From positions 1,736,001 through 1,800,000 of the forward strand of contig MU008159.1 in the NCBI GenBank assembly GCA_010909165.1: a stretch of 64,000 nucleotides of DNA, written 5' to 3'. Shown here one piece after another: positions 45,358 through 55,430 of this stretch (the first letter of the stretch is position 1; each line of letters begins with the position of its first letter). The notes below the pieces were generated by a model. That model saw nothing but the letters and a program-made list of their open reading frames with translations, ran no database searches and was not told where the DNA came from. Origin of the DNA: Anthoceros angustus (taxonomy: Eukaryota > Streptophyta > Anthocerotopsida > Anthocerotales > Anthocerotaceae). The position numbers and the translations under genes were made by a program.

Positions 45358-45624
45358 GGCGGTTGTCGCTCGGGCGCATAGCGTTCAAGACACACGGAAA
45401 AATTATGTGGAGAGCGTTCATAATGATCCGCTACTTTGGCCCATTGGCGATTTTGAAAGTCTTAAGATGGCATCGGTGTAGCGGTTTGCCATTGCTGCTT
45501 GGGCATCATATCCCATAAAACCTTCTATAGAACGCGAAACATACTATCACGAAGTTGTGAGAAGGCGTTCATGCTCGTTCACAGCCAATAAAGCGCCACC
45601 GCCTCTCTTGAGGTCGATATTCGA

Positions 45625-46188
45625 TCACTTGTGCCTTTCCCACTGCCGTTCTGCGGCTCGGTGGCGAGCCATAAGTTCTTCTTCCTCATCACTGTCAAGC
45701 TCCGTCTTGACTCTGGCCATCTGTGGCCCATTCAAGCCATTCACGTAGTACTGCTTCTCGATACATTGGGTGCGTAAATAATCACCTACGTTGTTGTTGA
45801 GCAAGTACCAGCACTCGGTTGTAGGCTCATCCCATTCTAGAATTCCTGTCCGCAAGCAAGCAAACAGGCGGTAAAAAGCTCTGGGGTAGCCTATGGCGTA
45901 CCGTCCTGCTTTCTCCCGATGTAAATGACTAAGCCACACTTTCAAACTGCGCAAATCTGCAGGTTTCTCCTGTTGCTTATACACCAGAAACCCTTCCTTG
46001 GGCCAGTGATCAAACACCTGATGCATAAAGAGGTGATGCTCCAATTTGCGAAATGCCCCTTCACAGTAGCTAGTCCACACGAACGTTTGCCTATTCATTC
46101 CCCTCCCTGCAAGTTCAAACAAATCCTTGTGGTCATATGGAAAATTTTTGACCTTGCAAGTCTCATGATGAGACTCCACATACGACAA
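45625..46188 (-). CDS. C-terminal ORF of the PHD Ty3 element, unknown domain
   Basis: 187 codons from ATG 46188, uninterrupted. It is rich in aromatic and charged residues (KVWLSHLHREKAGRYAIGYP, AFYRLFACLRTGILEWDEP, CWYLLNNNVGDYLRTQ) and ends in an acidic then basic tail (ELDSDEEEELMARHRAAERQW). The fold is not recognised. It sits between the PHD repeats and the 3' LTR on the same strand, so it belongs to the element's pol C-terminus or a separate accessory ORF. Its intactness among broken neighbours is notable. Confidence 0.5.
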   Translation of the reverse strand: MSYVESHHETCKVKNFPYDHKDLFELAGRGMNRQTFVWTSYCEGAFRKLEHHLFMHQVFDHWPKEGFLVYKQQEKPADLRSLKVWLSHLHREKAGRYAIGYPRAFYRLFACLRTGILEWDEPTTECWYLLNNNVGDYLRTQCIEKQYYVNGLNGPQMARVKTELDSDEEEELMARHRAAERQWERHK

Positions 46189-46205
46189 AATGCACCTGTA
46201 ATTCC

Positions 46206-46856
46206 GTGAATGTCTCGGCCGTTACGGTTTACGGTGATATTTGCGAACCAGAGGAGTACGCCACTTATCTTCCCATGGCCGCTCAGGAAATTGGGGCACA
46301 CTATGATGCATCCTGCGGAAGCAGGTCTTACATGTGTGATCTGCTTCCAGATCCATTGTCAAAGCTCTACACCACACCACAGTCTCCTGCCGTTAGTCGC
46401 GATGTCACAATTCCCACCCGCTCTGCCAGCATGCAGGTGAAGACTTCGTCAGTGGCTTTTTCTACGGCATCGCCAACCCGTTGGTGTCGGCCAACCTACA
46501 GTCACCCGGGAACAACCGTGCTCACAAGGGCGCGATTGTCGTGCGACAGAGGCTCTCAACTCCACCAGGGTTATGAGCTTGTCTTCTCATCAGAATCGGA
46601 AGCGCGACCTCAATCCACAGATGACCAGCAAATCACCTTGATGCAAGGATGCCACGCTTGCGATCAGTTCCTCACGATGCGGATGCCCGATCGCGGCGTT
46701 GTTGTGCCCACTGTCGACCTCCTATCGCCGCCCACCTTGTCTTTGTTGGCCCAATTCGCGATGCTTAGTTTGCGCTCCATCACGTGTGCCTCACCAGTGC
46801 CTTAGTGCGGAACCTCTCTGACTATTTCTACACTGATAACCTAACCCTTTGCCTGA
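46206..46856 (-). pseudogene. Broken segment between PHD repeats and C-terminal ORF
   Basis: All three minus-strand frames contain stops. Readable pieces (CIIVCPNFLSGHGKISGVLLWFANITVN near 46290-46230; EKATDEVFTCMLAERVGIVT near 46460) are protein-like and could be a further small domain, but I cannot name it. The plus strand has a 199-codon ORF here that looks like a shadow. Confidence 0.35.
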
Positions 46857-47002
46857 ACAAGTATGACCCCGTTTCTGCGGTAGGGCTTCAAACACTCATA
46901 TCTGTTGTATTGCCATCATCCAAAAACACCTTTGTTACTACCCCACTCATGCTCCTGTGCTGCCCGCGCGGCTTGCGAACGGGCTCTTTGCACAGGTAGA
47001 CC

Positions 47003-47350
47003 CTATTGGGTCGTGGTTGACGAACTTGCAACATTCATGAGGCACCCGCCTGGCCCCCCAGCCACTTGATTTGCTTGTGGATGAGCACACCGGTGGCAGA
47101 ACCATTCACCGTCTGGAATTGTTCTGAGTGGCGGTCGCAAGCAAAAAACGTGGTACCCTCCGTTGCATTTGTCACAAAGCAACATCACCGGGATCGATGC
47201 GTGACCGCAGAACTCACAAGGCGGATCAATCGGTGGTTTCCATGCTGCGGTTGCGTTCTTGTGTCGAGATTGGGCAAGTGGCACGGTGCCGGTGTCGCAT
47301 GTGCTCTTTGCACGAACAAGTATGACCCGTTTACTGCGGTAGGGCTTCAA
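47003..47350 (-). CDS. PHD finger, tandem copy furthest from integrase
   Basis: Encodes CEFCGHASIPVMLLCDKC, GGYHVFC and WFCHRC. All eight zinc ligands of a C4HC3 PHD finger are present. Compared with the middle copy it has ASIPV in place of VTDPEL before the third Cys, caused by small DNA differences. It is followed by a Gly/Pro/Ser tail and a stop. Confidence 0.7.
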   Translation of the reverse strand: MKPYRSKRVILVRAKSTCDTGTVPLAQSRHKNATAAWKPPIDPPCEFCGHASIPVMLLCDKCNGGYHVFCLRPPLRTIPDGEWFCHRCAHPQANQVAGGPGGCLMNVASSSTTTQ

Positions 47351-47447
47351 ACACTCATATCATTGTATTGCCATCATCCAAAACATCTTTGTTACTACCC
47401 CACTCATGCTCAGCTGCGGCTTGCGAACGGGTCTTCTGAGATAGACC

Positions 47448-47768
47448 CTATTGGGTCGTGGTTGGCGAACTTGCAGCATTCATGAGGCACCCACCTGGCC
47501 CCCCAGCCACTTGATTTGCTTGTGGATGAGCACACCGGTGGCAGAACCATTCACCGTCTGGAATAGTTCTGAGTGGCGGTCGCAAGCAAAAAACGTGATA
47601 CCCTCCGTTGCATTTGTCACAAAGCAACATCAGCTCAGGATCAGTAACGTGACCGCAGAACTCACAAGGCAGATCAATCGGTGGTTTCCATGCCTGCGGT
47701 TGCGTTCTTGTGTCGAGATTGGGCAAGTGGCACGGTGCCGGTGTCGCATGTGCTCTTTGCACGAACAA
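47448..47768 (-). CDS. PHD finger, best preserved copy, of the Ty3 element
   Basis: 106 codons. CEFCGHVTDPELMLLCDKC gives ligands 1-4, YHVFC gives His and Cys 6, and WFCHRC gives 7-8; the hydrophobic LRPPLRTIPDGEW between them is standard for PHD fingers. PHD fingers bind histone H3 tails, often by the K4 methylation state. Behind an integrase this would plausibly steer insertion to certain chromatin, as chromodomains do in chromoviruses (inference). The lead-in (PCHLPNLDTRTQPQAWKPP) is Pro-rich. Confidence 0.75.
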   Translation of the reverse strand: MFVQRAHATPAPCHLPNLDTRTQPQAWKPPIDLPCEFCGHVTDPELMLLCDKCNGGYHVFCLRPPLRTIPDGEWFCHRCAHPQANQVAGGPGGCLMNAASSPTTTQ

Positions 47769-47896
47769 GTATGACCCGTTTACTGCGGTAGGGCTTCAAA
47801 CACTCATATCATTGTATTGCCATCATCCAAAACATCTTTGTTACTACCCCACTCATGCTCAGCTGCGGCTTGCGAACGGGTCTTCTGAGATAGACC

Positions 47897-48130
47897 CTAT
47901 TGGGTCGTGGTTGACGAACTTGCAACATTCATGAGGCACCCGCCTGGCCCCCCAGCCACTTGATTTGCTTGTGGATGAGCACACCGGTGGCAGAACCATT
48001 CACCGTCTGGAATTGTTCTGAGTGGCGGTCGCAAGCAAAAAACGTGGTACCCTCCGTTGCATTTGTCACAAAGCAACATCAGCTCAGGATCAGTAACGTG
48101 ACCGCAGAACTCACAAGGCGATCAATCGGT
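47897..48130 (-). pseudogene. PHD finger, tandem copy next to integrase
   Basis: MLLCDKC through WFCHRCAH is open from 48079, but the first two Cys lie in another frame because of a missing base near 48118. The zinc-finger unit is thus complete in sequence but split in frame. Confidence 0.6.
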
Positions 48131-48407
48131 GGTTTCCATGCGGTTGCGTTCTTGTGTCGAGATTGGGCAAGTGGCACGCCGTGTGTCGCATGCTCTTGCA
48201 CCGACGCCCATCTTGCCCTTCCAACTCAATCACCCTTGCTCACCGACGTGGACTACTCGCAAGATCAAGCGTCCGGTGCTCACATCTAAAGTAGTTGAGG
48301 GTCGATCTGCGAGTAAACGAGTGCCGCCTCAAACTTCCTTGCTTTGGGTTTCAGATCCTCCACAGTGAATGCATATCAGTTGGTCCCGATGTTGGGCTAT
48401 AGCAAGA

Positions 48408-49374
48408 TTATCCATGGCCATTGGCATCACACGTTGAACGACTTTGCTCTTGCTTGCAATTCGACAAACATCCCATAGGATCCTGTGCCCAGTCCACGGG
48501 CTTGGAGTAAGTGTCTGCTACTATGTTTGGCATGATTGCATTTCGGCCAAACATGATGTAGTAGGGACTGAAGTTACCAAGCGCGGCTTGCACACTGATT
48601 CGGTATCCTAGAGCTACATAAGGCAATAGCTCGTCCCAGCAACTGGGCTCTATCTCCATACAATATTTGCGCAGAGAGTCCTTGAAGGTCTGGACTAAAC
48701 GCTCCGCCAACCCATCAGCCTGCGGGTGATCCCGGGAGGTTCGTCTGTGATCTATCAGACTTCGATCCAGCAGTGCTTGAAACTCTCCTCGAAACTCATT
48801 GCCTTGGTCCGTCAACACCTCAGCACAGCTACCGTATCTGCTGAGAACACATTGCAAAAACGCCCGTGCGGTATATTGCGAACCGATTGGCGAAGGCCAA
48901 CTCCACCCGCCAATGTTCGATCATCAACATGCAATGTCTGTTGCCTGCAGTGGTAGTAGTTCGGCATTAGATCGGCAGACCATCGAAGAAAAGTCCACGA
49001 TGGGTAGCGAATGCAACACCACATCTTGGCTGGAGAATCTGGCCTTTACTGCATCACACGGCACATTTGGCCACCACCTTTTCAACGTCTGCATACATAC
49101 CCGACCAAAAGTACGCATTTTTCAACATATGATGAGTCCGCTTCACTCCAAAGTGGCCAAGCGTGACATGTACCTTGGTCACCAATTGCCTCCTCTCTCC
49201 TATGGGTGGTACTTCCTTGAGCACTCCACGATCCGTGACCCACACCTTACCGTTTTCATAAGTGTAACGAACGATTTTCCGTTGTAGTTTTTGCAGCGCT
49301 GAGGCATCCATACCAGTGACCTGTCCATCCGTGGCGTAGTAGCTCATTCTTCCATATGTCTCTTCCTCCCTCAT
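48408..49374 (-). pseudogene. Integrase of the PHD Ty3 element
   Basis: 49374-49054 has the zinc-binding region (VHVTLGHFGVKRTHHMLKNAYFWSGM...), of the H2C2 type. The first part of the core, about 49050-48860, is broken. 48857-48408 holds AEVLTDQGNEF (second catalytic Asp), HPQADGLAERLVQTFK (catalytic Glu) and YYIMFGRNAIMP. Order and spacing are those of a Ty3 integrase. The PHD unit follows within about 280 bp. Confidence 0.8.
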
Positions 49375-49437
49375 TGCCTTCCATCTTCCTTACGTAGACA
49401 TCAGGCCATGTAATAAGCGGGCATGCTTTGAATGAGT

Positions 49438-50518
49438 TTAAAGTCTGCCTTGCTCCATCCACATCTCCTTTGTCGCACATTGGGTTTCTCTCCCGTCGGC
49501 ATTGAGATGTACTTTACCCGCTCGATGCACAATCTGCATATCATACTCTGAAAGTAAAAGCACCCATCTGGCAAGTTTCCCACTCAATTTCATGTTTGTC
49601 ATCAGCCAGTGAAGGGGCTGATGATCTGTGATCAGTTGAAAGCTCCGACCAAACAAATACACTCTGAAATGTAAAACCGCCCAAACTGCAGCCAGGCATT
49701 CCCCTTCATACGATGAGTAGTTTGCTTCCGCAGCATTGTTGGACCTACTTGCATATGCGACAACTCGCTCCTTTCCTTCTTCACCTGTCTGGGCCAGCAC
49801 AGCTCCAAGACCAGCCGCACTCCAGTCCGTATATAAGACAAACGGCTTATCAAAATCAGGCCTTTTGAGCATTGGCCTTTCCGCTAGCTGGTTCTTCAAC
49901 TCCTGCCAAGCCTGTTCCTGTGCTTGTCCCCATCGCCAAGGCACTCCCTTCTTGAGCAATTCATACAGTACCTTGCATATGCTGCTCATGTTTCGGACAA
50001 ACCGGCGGTAGTAATTGACAAGTCCCAGAAATGCCCTTCAAGGCGGCAATGTCTCTAGGCCGGGGCATGAGATCAATTGCCCGCACCTTGGCCAGCTGAG
50101 GCAACACCCCACCTGGAACTATCTTATGTCCCAGGTATTCTATCTCCTTGTAAGCAAACTTGCACTTCTTTGGGTGTGCCTTCAACCCTGACTTGGCCAA
50201 TCTTTGCAGCAAAACCTCAAGGTGTTGGAGATGTTCTTCCAGGCTGTCACTGAACACTAAGATGTCGTCGATGTAACATCTTACAAACGATACCCCTCAG
50301 AATTCCAAATCACCACACGAAATAAATGGATGCGTTTTCAAACCAAATGGCATTGTTTCCCACTCCCATACCGGGTCCTTACCCCAAAACGCGGTCTTGC
50401 ACTTGTCTCTTTCTTCGATGACTATTTGATTGAATCGACCGAAATCCAATGTAGTGAAATACTTGGCTCATCAATGGCATCAAAGATTTCATCCGGCGTT
50501 GGCATGGGATATCGCTCC
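49438..50518 (-). pseudogene. RT (second part) and RNase H of the PHD Ty3 element
   Basis: From 50518: RYPMPTPDEIFDAID and, after breaks, CKTAFWGK and WETMPFGLK (fingers/palm), YIDDILVFSD near 50290-50255 (active-site DD), then 50257-49961 (HLQHLEVLLQRLAKSGLKAHP, EYLGHKI) and RNase H in 49989-49438 with YTDWSAAGLGAVL, YEGECLAAVWA and ITDHQPLHWLM. All key residues are visible. Frame breaks occur near 50440, 50300 and 50000. The N-terminal RT part is on the other side of the transposon, at 53375 onward. Confidence 0.85.
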
Positions 50519-51515
50519 AACACGATAATTTTGAAGGGGTGAATAATCAAGGGGTTTTGATGGGCCCTAAAATGCTTTTGAAGGCATTCGGAAAACAGCT
50601 CAAAAAAGGGTGTCACCCAGTTACTACTTTCCATCCAAAGAATGTTTGTGTCGAATGGTGGTCGCAACTCGAACCTAGGGAATGATGCAAAGTAGGAACG
50701 GTGAGGAAGGCCGCTCGCCGGCAAGACGATCAGAACTCGCTTTTGGGATGGAAATGTGGTTTTGTTATGACACCACAAAAGACATGGTATTTCCTAACAC
50801 GAAACATCAAGAACCGGACTTACAACATTAACTCGGGACCCCGAAAACGAGATTTCGCCACTCATCCCCGTAGTTCAATCCATCGTCATCACTTGGTCCA
50901 GGTCCTTCTCCTCCATTGTCATCACTATCTTCAGACACTTTCACTCGCAGTTGTATGAAGCCACGCAACTCGCAGAGCTTATCCCTTATCGCTTTTTGTC
51001 CACCGTGACATGATGTTTCCGCGCTCAACACGATAATTTTGAAGGGGTGAATAATCAAGGGGTTTTGATGGGCCCTAAAGCAGCGTTTTGAAGGCATTAT
51101 GGAAAAAATTCAAAAAAGGGTGTCACCAAGAAAGTTACTACTTTCCATCCAAAGAATGTTTGTGTCGAATGGTGGTCGCAACTCGAACCTAGGGAATGAT
51201 GCAAAGTAGGAACGGTGAGGAAGGCCGCTCACGCAGGACGATCAGAACTCGCTTTGGGAAATGTGGTTTTGTTATGACACCACAAAAGCCACTTGGTATT
51301 TCCTAACACGTAAACATCAACCTGGACTTACAACATTAACTCGGGACCCCGGAAAACGAGATTTCGCCACTCATCCCCGTAGTTCAATCCATCGTCATCA
51401 CTTGGTCCAAATTTTCCTCCATTGTCATCACTATCTTCAGACACTTTCACTCGCAGTTGTATGAAGCCACGCAACTCGCAGAGCTTATCCCTTATCGCTT
51501 TTTGTCCACCACAGA
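50516..51515. repeat. Tandem duplication of about 505 bp at the transposon's left end
   Basis: The TIR-containing start (CTCAACACGATAATTTTGAAG) appears at 50519 and again at about 51026, each followed by TGAATAATCAAGGGGTTTTG and the same 450 bp. Copies are closely similar with a few indels. A diverged relative is at 29338-29850. Confidence 0.85.
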
Positions 51516-52190
51516 TATGTATGCTCAACATAAAACCCATAATACAGATGACTGCTTCATCTACAAATACCTCTGTATGTTTTTAGGTAATGGATCTTAT
51601 TCCCTTTTTCCTCAAGATTGGACCGATGGGTTACCACTCTGGCGGACTATGTGTTCCCGCATATCTCCTTCATACGCATCTATGTGCTCGGTCCGATACT
51701 AGTGGATAAGAAAGTGAGGTCGTGGTGCGTTTAGCTTCACGCCAATGACCTCCCAATCCGAATGGCACATTATGCATGTCCGTATTGCACGGCACGTAAA
51801 CATCCCTCTCGGTTCCGTTATGTCCCCATTCATCCGCCATTTCCGCAGCTTGCCTTCCCGCATTTTGATATGCCCCAAATACATATCACGTGGAGGTCCC
51901 TCAATAATGCCTCATCTAGCAAAGCTTCATCCGCACTTGAAGTGGTCAGTCAGTATGATCCACTTCGCACGTGAAAACCACTTCCAAGGACGTAGCACTA
52001 GCCCAATGTTATTCTCCACAACGATAGCAATCTCCTTCCGTCCAACAAAGCTTCCCACCACTTATACTCTTCAACAACACCTATGGACGCAAATCTTTTA
52101 ACCCTTCCCCGCAAATGGGCCACACCTTCCATCGGTGATAGGATACCGCTGCCCTTCTTGTCCCCCTAGCTTCACCCAGATGCACCGTAG
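51490..52190 (-). other. 0.7-kb segment unique to transposon copy 2
   Basis: A 61-codon minus-strand ORF (51884-51699: YLGHIKMREGKLRKWRMNGD...) and other pieces look faintly protein-like but match nothing I know. Copy 1 lacks this segment, so it is either an insertion here or a loss there. Confidence 0.35.
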
Positions 52191-52192
52191 GA

Positions 52193-52560
52193 TGGGCAGG
52201 AGGGCGCCGGCCGGCCCTCCCCCAAGATGCCTCGCTCGCGGCCGGCCGGCCGCCTCCCCTAGCACACTGCCCATGGCGCCGCCGGCGCCTCCCCTAGCAC
52301 ACCATGAGCCGGCCGGCCGCCCCCAGCACACGCCCATGGCGCCGGCCGGCCGCCTCCCCTAGCACACCGCCCATGGGCCGGCCGCCGCCTCCCCTAGCAC
52401 ACCGCCCATGGGCGCCGGCCGCCGCCGCCTCCCCTAGCACACTGCCCATGGGCCGGCCGCCGCCCCCAACACGCCTGCCGGCCGGCCGCCCCCAACACAT
52501 GCCTTGCCCATGGGCGCCGGCCGGCCGCCCCTAGCACACCGCCCATGGGCCGGCCGCCCT
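52193..52560. repeat. GC-rich minisatellite inside the transposon
   Basis: About eight to ten imperfect units of roughly 35-45 bp built from GCCGGCCGCC, CCCCTAGCACACC and GCCCATGGGC. Copy 1 of the transposon has a more decayed array of the same theme at 29870-30265. The palindromic GCCGGC and CCATGG cores could form strong hairpins. Confidence 0.8.
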
Positions 52561-52941
52561 CCCTCCTAGGCTGTCTTCCAGAAAATAAATATTTAGCACC
52601 TCAAGATGGATTGTTGGTCTAGTGTTTGGGAAACAAGTGTAATAATGAATAGGTTTCGTGTTCAAACCTCGTGCCTCCACAATAGTTCAATTTTGTTGAT
52701 TTTAAGGATGCTTGCATGGGCGCATGGGCAACTAACTTTGTTCATTTTAAGGACGTTGGCATTGCCTTAAAGCCCAAGTGGTTGCATTGAGTGCCGAAGG
52801 TTGAAGACCACGACCGCGACCTTTTGGATGAGGGTCAGACCCTAGATCTTTGTGTGGCGACACCGCGGACCCAAGAATGATACTATTGAAGACGAGCAAG
52901 CAATGGAGGAGAACGACAACTTCGAGGCGAGGATATGGACC

Positions 52942-55126
52942 GCCTCGAATATGGCGGTGGTACTTGACTGCCAAGAAGGCATGGATGAGTCGCCAGCCGC
53001 ACTCTTGAATGGCTATTGTCGATGCCGATGACCACTTCCTCCTTCAGCTTGTTGCAATGTTCTCACGACCACTTAAATGAGACTCCGCTAGTACAGATTG
53101 TTTTCATTGTGTTCCACCACTTGAAAGTAAAAGTTTTCGGTTGTAATAAACATATGAAAATGGCAGCCTCTATGCATTCTACTAAACGAACGGGCCCACA
53201 CCCTCATGCTCCAGCCTCGGTGTAGACTTGAAAGTGCATCTTTATCAAAGATATGACCTCGTAAAGGGTGTGTGCATTATCAAAGTAGGGCACATATGTC
53301 GCTCTAGGTAAGGTGTTCTTCGTGACAAGGTCTTACCAAGGGGGCCGTGATATCCCCTTCAAAATTATCGTGTTCTCCATGGGTGTCACCTCATTCAAAG
53401 CACGATAGTCTCCACATCCTTCTCGTTCCATTCGCCATTCTCGCTAACGAATACTGCCGCAGATATTGAGGTAGACTTCGATTAGTCCACCCGCCTCCTT
53501 GCATCTCCTATCCACAATGTCCCACTCCATGGGACTCTTCGGCCCCAACATCGGTTCATTGGTGGTAGTGGTGATCTTGAACTTGATACGATCATACCGC
53601 CTCACCACCTCAAATTTAAACGCGAAGGTGTGCCGGTTACCGCAGATATCCCGAATCTTCGTTGATCGGCTTCTTCTAACTCTTCGCATCGCCACTCATG
53701 TGTTGAGTTTACTGCCTGCTTCTCTTGTGTCGTCACGGTCCACTGCGATGTTCGCCGTATGACCTCCTTTGTGCGTCAGATTGGAAACTCGCCTTCTTCA
53801 AGCACGATAGATGCATATCACCCGCCTTGCACATATCTATTTGTGTGGCGGACCCACGCTCAAGCCATTGCAGGTGGATCAAGCGCTTGACCCAAAGAAC
53901 TTGCATCGATATGTTTGAAATGCCCGCGTGATGGTCCCGTCCGTGATCAAACCCCATGGCCCTTTCGGCTCCATCACCGTGGGCTCACCTACCTCATTTC
54001 CGAGATCCACCACGGTGCCCCCGCCTCGAATATGGCGGTGGTACTTGACTCGGTTCGGCGCAAGGCATGGATGAGTCGCCGGGCACTCTTGAATGGCTAT
54101 TGATCATGACCACTTCCTCCTTGATTGTTTGTTGCAATGTTCTCACGACCACTTAAATGAGACTCCTAATGCAGAGTTGTTTCATTGTGTTCCACCACTT
54201 GAAAGTAAAAGTTTTCGGTTGTAATAAACATATGAAAATGGCAGCCCTCTATGCATTCTACTAAAGCATAAGCGGGCCCACACCCTCATGCTCCGGTTCT
54301 CGGTGTAGACTTGAAAGTGCATCTTTTATCAAAGATATGACCTCGGAAAGGGTGTGTGCATTATCAAAGTAGGGCACATATCTTTTGTTCTAGGTAAGGT
54401 GTTCTTCGTGACAAGGGGTGTTGTCTCGGCGAAGTCAGTTATCCCTTCAAAATTATCGTGTTCTCCATGGGTGTCACCTCATTCAAAGCGATAGTCTCCA
54501 CATCACATCCGTCGTTCCATTCGCCATTCTCGTCCTTTTTAACACGATTGCCTTGCATAGACTTTACAGTTAGTCCATTCTTTGACTCCTTGCATCTCCT
54601 ATCCACAATGTCCCCTCCATGGGACTCGGCACATGCCTTCGTCTGAATCTTGGTTCATTGGTGGTAGTGGTGATCTTGAACTTGATACGATCATACCGCG
54701 GCTCGGCCCCTAAAGCGAAGGTGTGCGGTTCGGCACTGCATATCCGAATCTTGATCGTTGATCGGCTTCTTCTAACTCTTATATCCGCCACTCATGTGTT
54801 GAGTTCTGCTGTCTGTTCTCTTGTCGTCCACGGTCCACTGCGATGTTGTGCGTATGACCTCCTTTGTGTATTTGTATATCGCCTTCTTCAAGCGATAGAT
54901 GCATATCACCTCCCGCCTTGCACATATCTATTTGTGTGGCCAGACCCACGTTCAACAGCCATTGCAGGCAGGTCAGATCAAACGCTTGACCCAGCAACTT
55001 GCATCGATATGTTTCAGAAATGCCCGTGATGGTCCCGTCCGCATCAAACCCCATGGCCCTTTCGCGCTCCATCACTGTGGGCTCACCTACCTCATTTCCA
55101 GCGAGATCCACCACGGTGCCGTCCCC
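52942..55126. repeat. 1.08-kb tandem duplication spanning the transposon/RT boundary
   Basis: Unit 1 (52942-54022) and unit 2 (54023-55126) both start GCCTCGAATATGGCGGTGG, run through the last 430 bp of the TIR transposon, cross its right TIR and CTCC, and continue into RT and linker. The unit end ...CCCCGCCTC at 55126 shares GCCTC with the unit start, so short homology may have mediated the event. Because unit 2 also carries the transposon edge, the duplication is younger than the insertion. Confidence 0.88.
53375..54020 (-). pseudogene. RT N-terminal part and linker, copy nearest the transposon
   Basis: Minus strand: 53695-53444 encodes EVVRRYDRIKFKITTTTNEP, then MEWDIVDRRCKEAGGLIEVY, the primer-grip approach of Ty3 RT. 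After a frame break comes CGDYRALNEVTPMEN, the conserved RT motif, directly at the CTCC insertion point. The linker piece DMHLSCLKKASFQS (53830-53780) lies ahead. It is duplicated in 54463-55126. Confidence 0.7.
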
Positions 55127-55430
55127 GCCTCTCCGAAGGCATAAGATTGGGCGCCCCTACAGTGTGGGCCAGCCCTTCGGCTTCCCAACCTTATTTACGG
55201 AAATCGTGGAGGTTTGTCCATCTGACGCCGTGGAGCGCCCGCCTCTTCTAAGATGTCATCCACATATCGCTTTCTAGTTTGGTCAACTCACGGTGTTGCT
55301 CGAGAACCTCTACACCGGTCACGTTGTCCAAAACTTCGCACCGGTGGGCGTATGAGCCCGCTTATGCGCAAAGATCAATAATGAATTCCTCTCCTATCCA
55401 ACTTCTGAGCTGCTTGTAGCCCCTCCTCAC
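54463..55430 (-). pseudogene. RT N-terminal part and protease-RT linker, second copy
   Basis: The same content as 53375-54020, starting at the second transposon edge. The linker is better preserved: ORF 55114-54779 with MVDLAGNEVGEPTVMERERAMGF, TITGISETYRCKLLGQAFDLTCLQ, ATQIDMCKAGGDMHLS. Such a domain between protease and RT is not one I can name. 55130-55430 continues with broken pieces. Confidence 0.6.

Larger units (their letters stand above)
46857..48190 (-). repeat. Three tandem units of about 450 bp, each with one PHD finger
   Basis: Units at about 46857-47312, 47313-47760 and 47761-48190 start with ACAAGTATGACCCCGTTT or ACAAGTATGACCCGTTT. Each contains the block from CCACTTGATTTGCTTGTGG to AACTCACAAGG that encodes the PHD. 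Units 2 and 3 are near-identical; unit 1 has more differences in its first third. Confidence 0.88.
50519..53374. mobile_element. Non-coding TIR transposon, copy 2, inserted in RT
   Basis: Perfect 21-bp inverted ends: 50519-50539 starts AACACGATAATTTTGAAGGG and 53354-53374 is its exact reverse complement. Perfect 4-bp target duplication CTCC at 50515-50518 and 53375-53378. Removing the element and one CTCC brings the RT frame of 53375 onward into line with that ending at 50514. Content: a 0.5-kb segment in tandem duplicate, a 0.7-kb segment absent from copy 1 (about 51490-52190), a GC-rich minisatellite, and a 0.8-kb segment shared with copy 1. No transposase ORF. Confidence 0.9.

Noticed and set aside
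46206-46805. 199-codon plus-strand ORF
   Set aside because: It lies inside the minus-strand Ty3 element, has no motif, and minus-strand pieces here are protein-like although broken.
46857-48190. CRISPR-like regular repeats
   Set aside because: The units are about 450 bp and encode PHD fingers in plant DNA; there is no short repeat-spacer pattern anywhere in the window.
52098-52534. Overlapping Pro/Ala/Arg/Gly-rich ORFs on both strands
   Set aside because: They arise from the GC-rich minisatellite, which has few stop codons in any frame.
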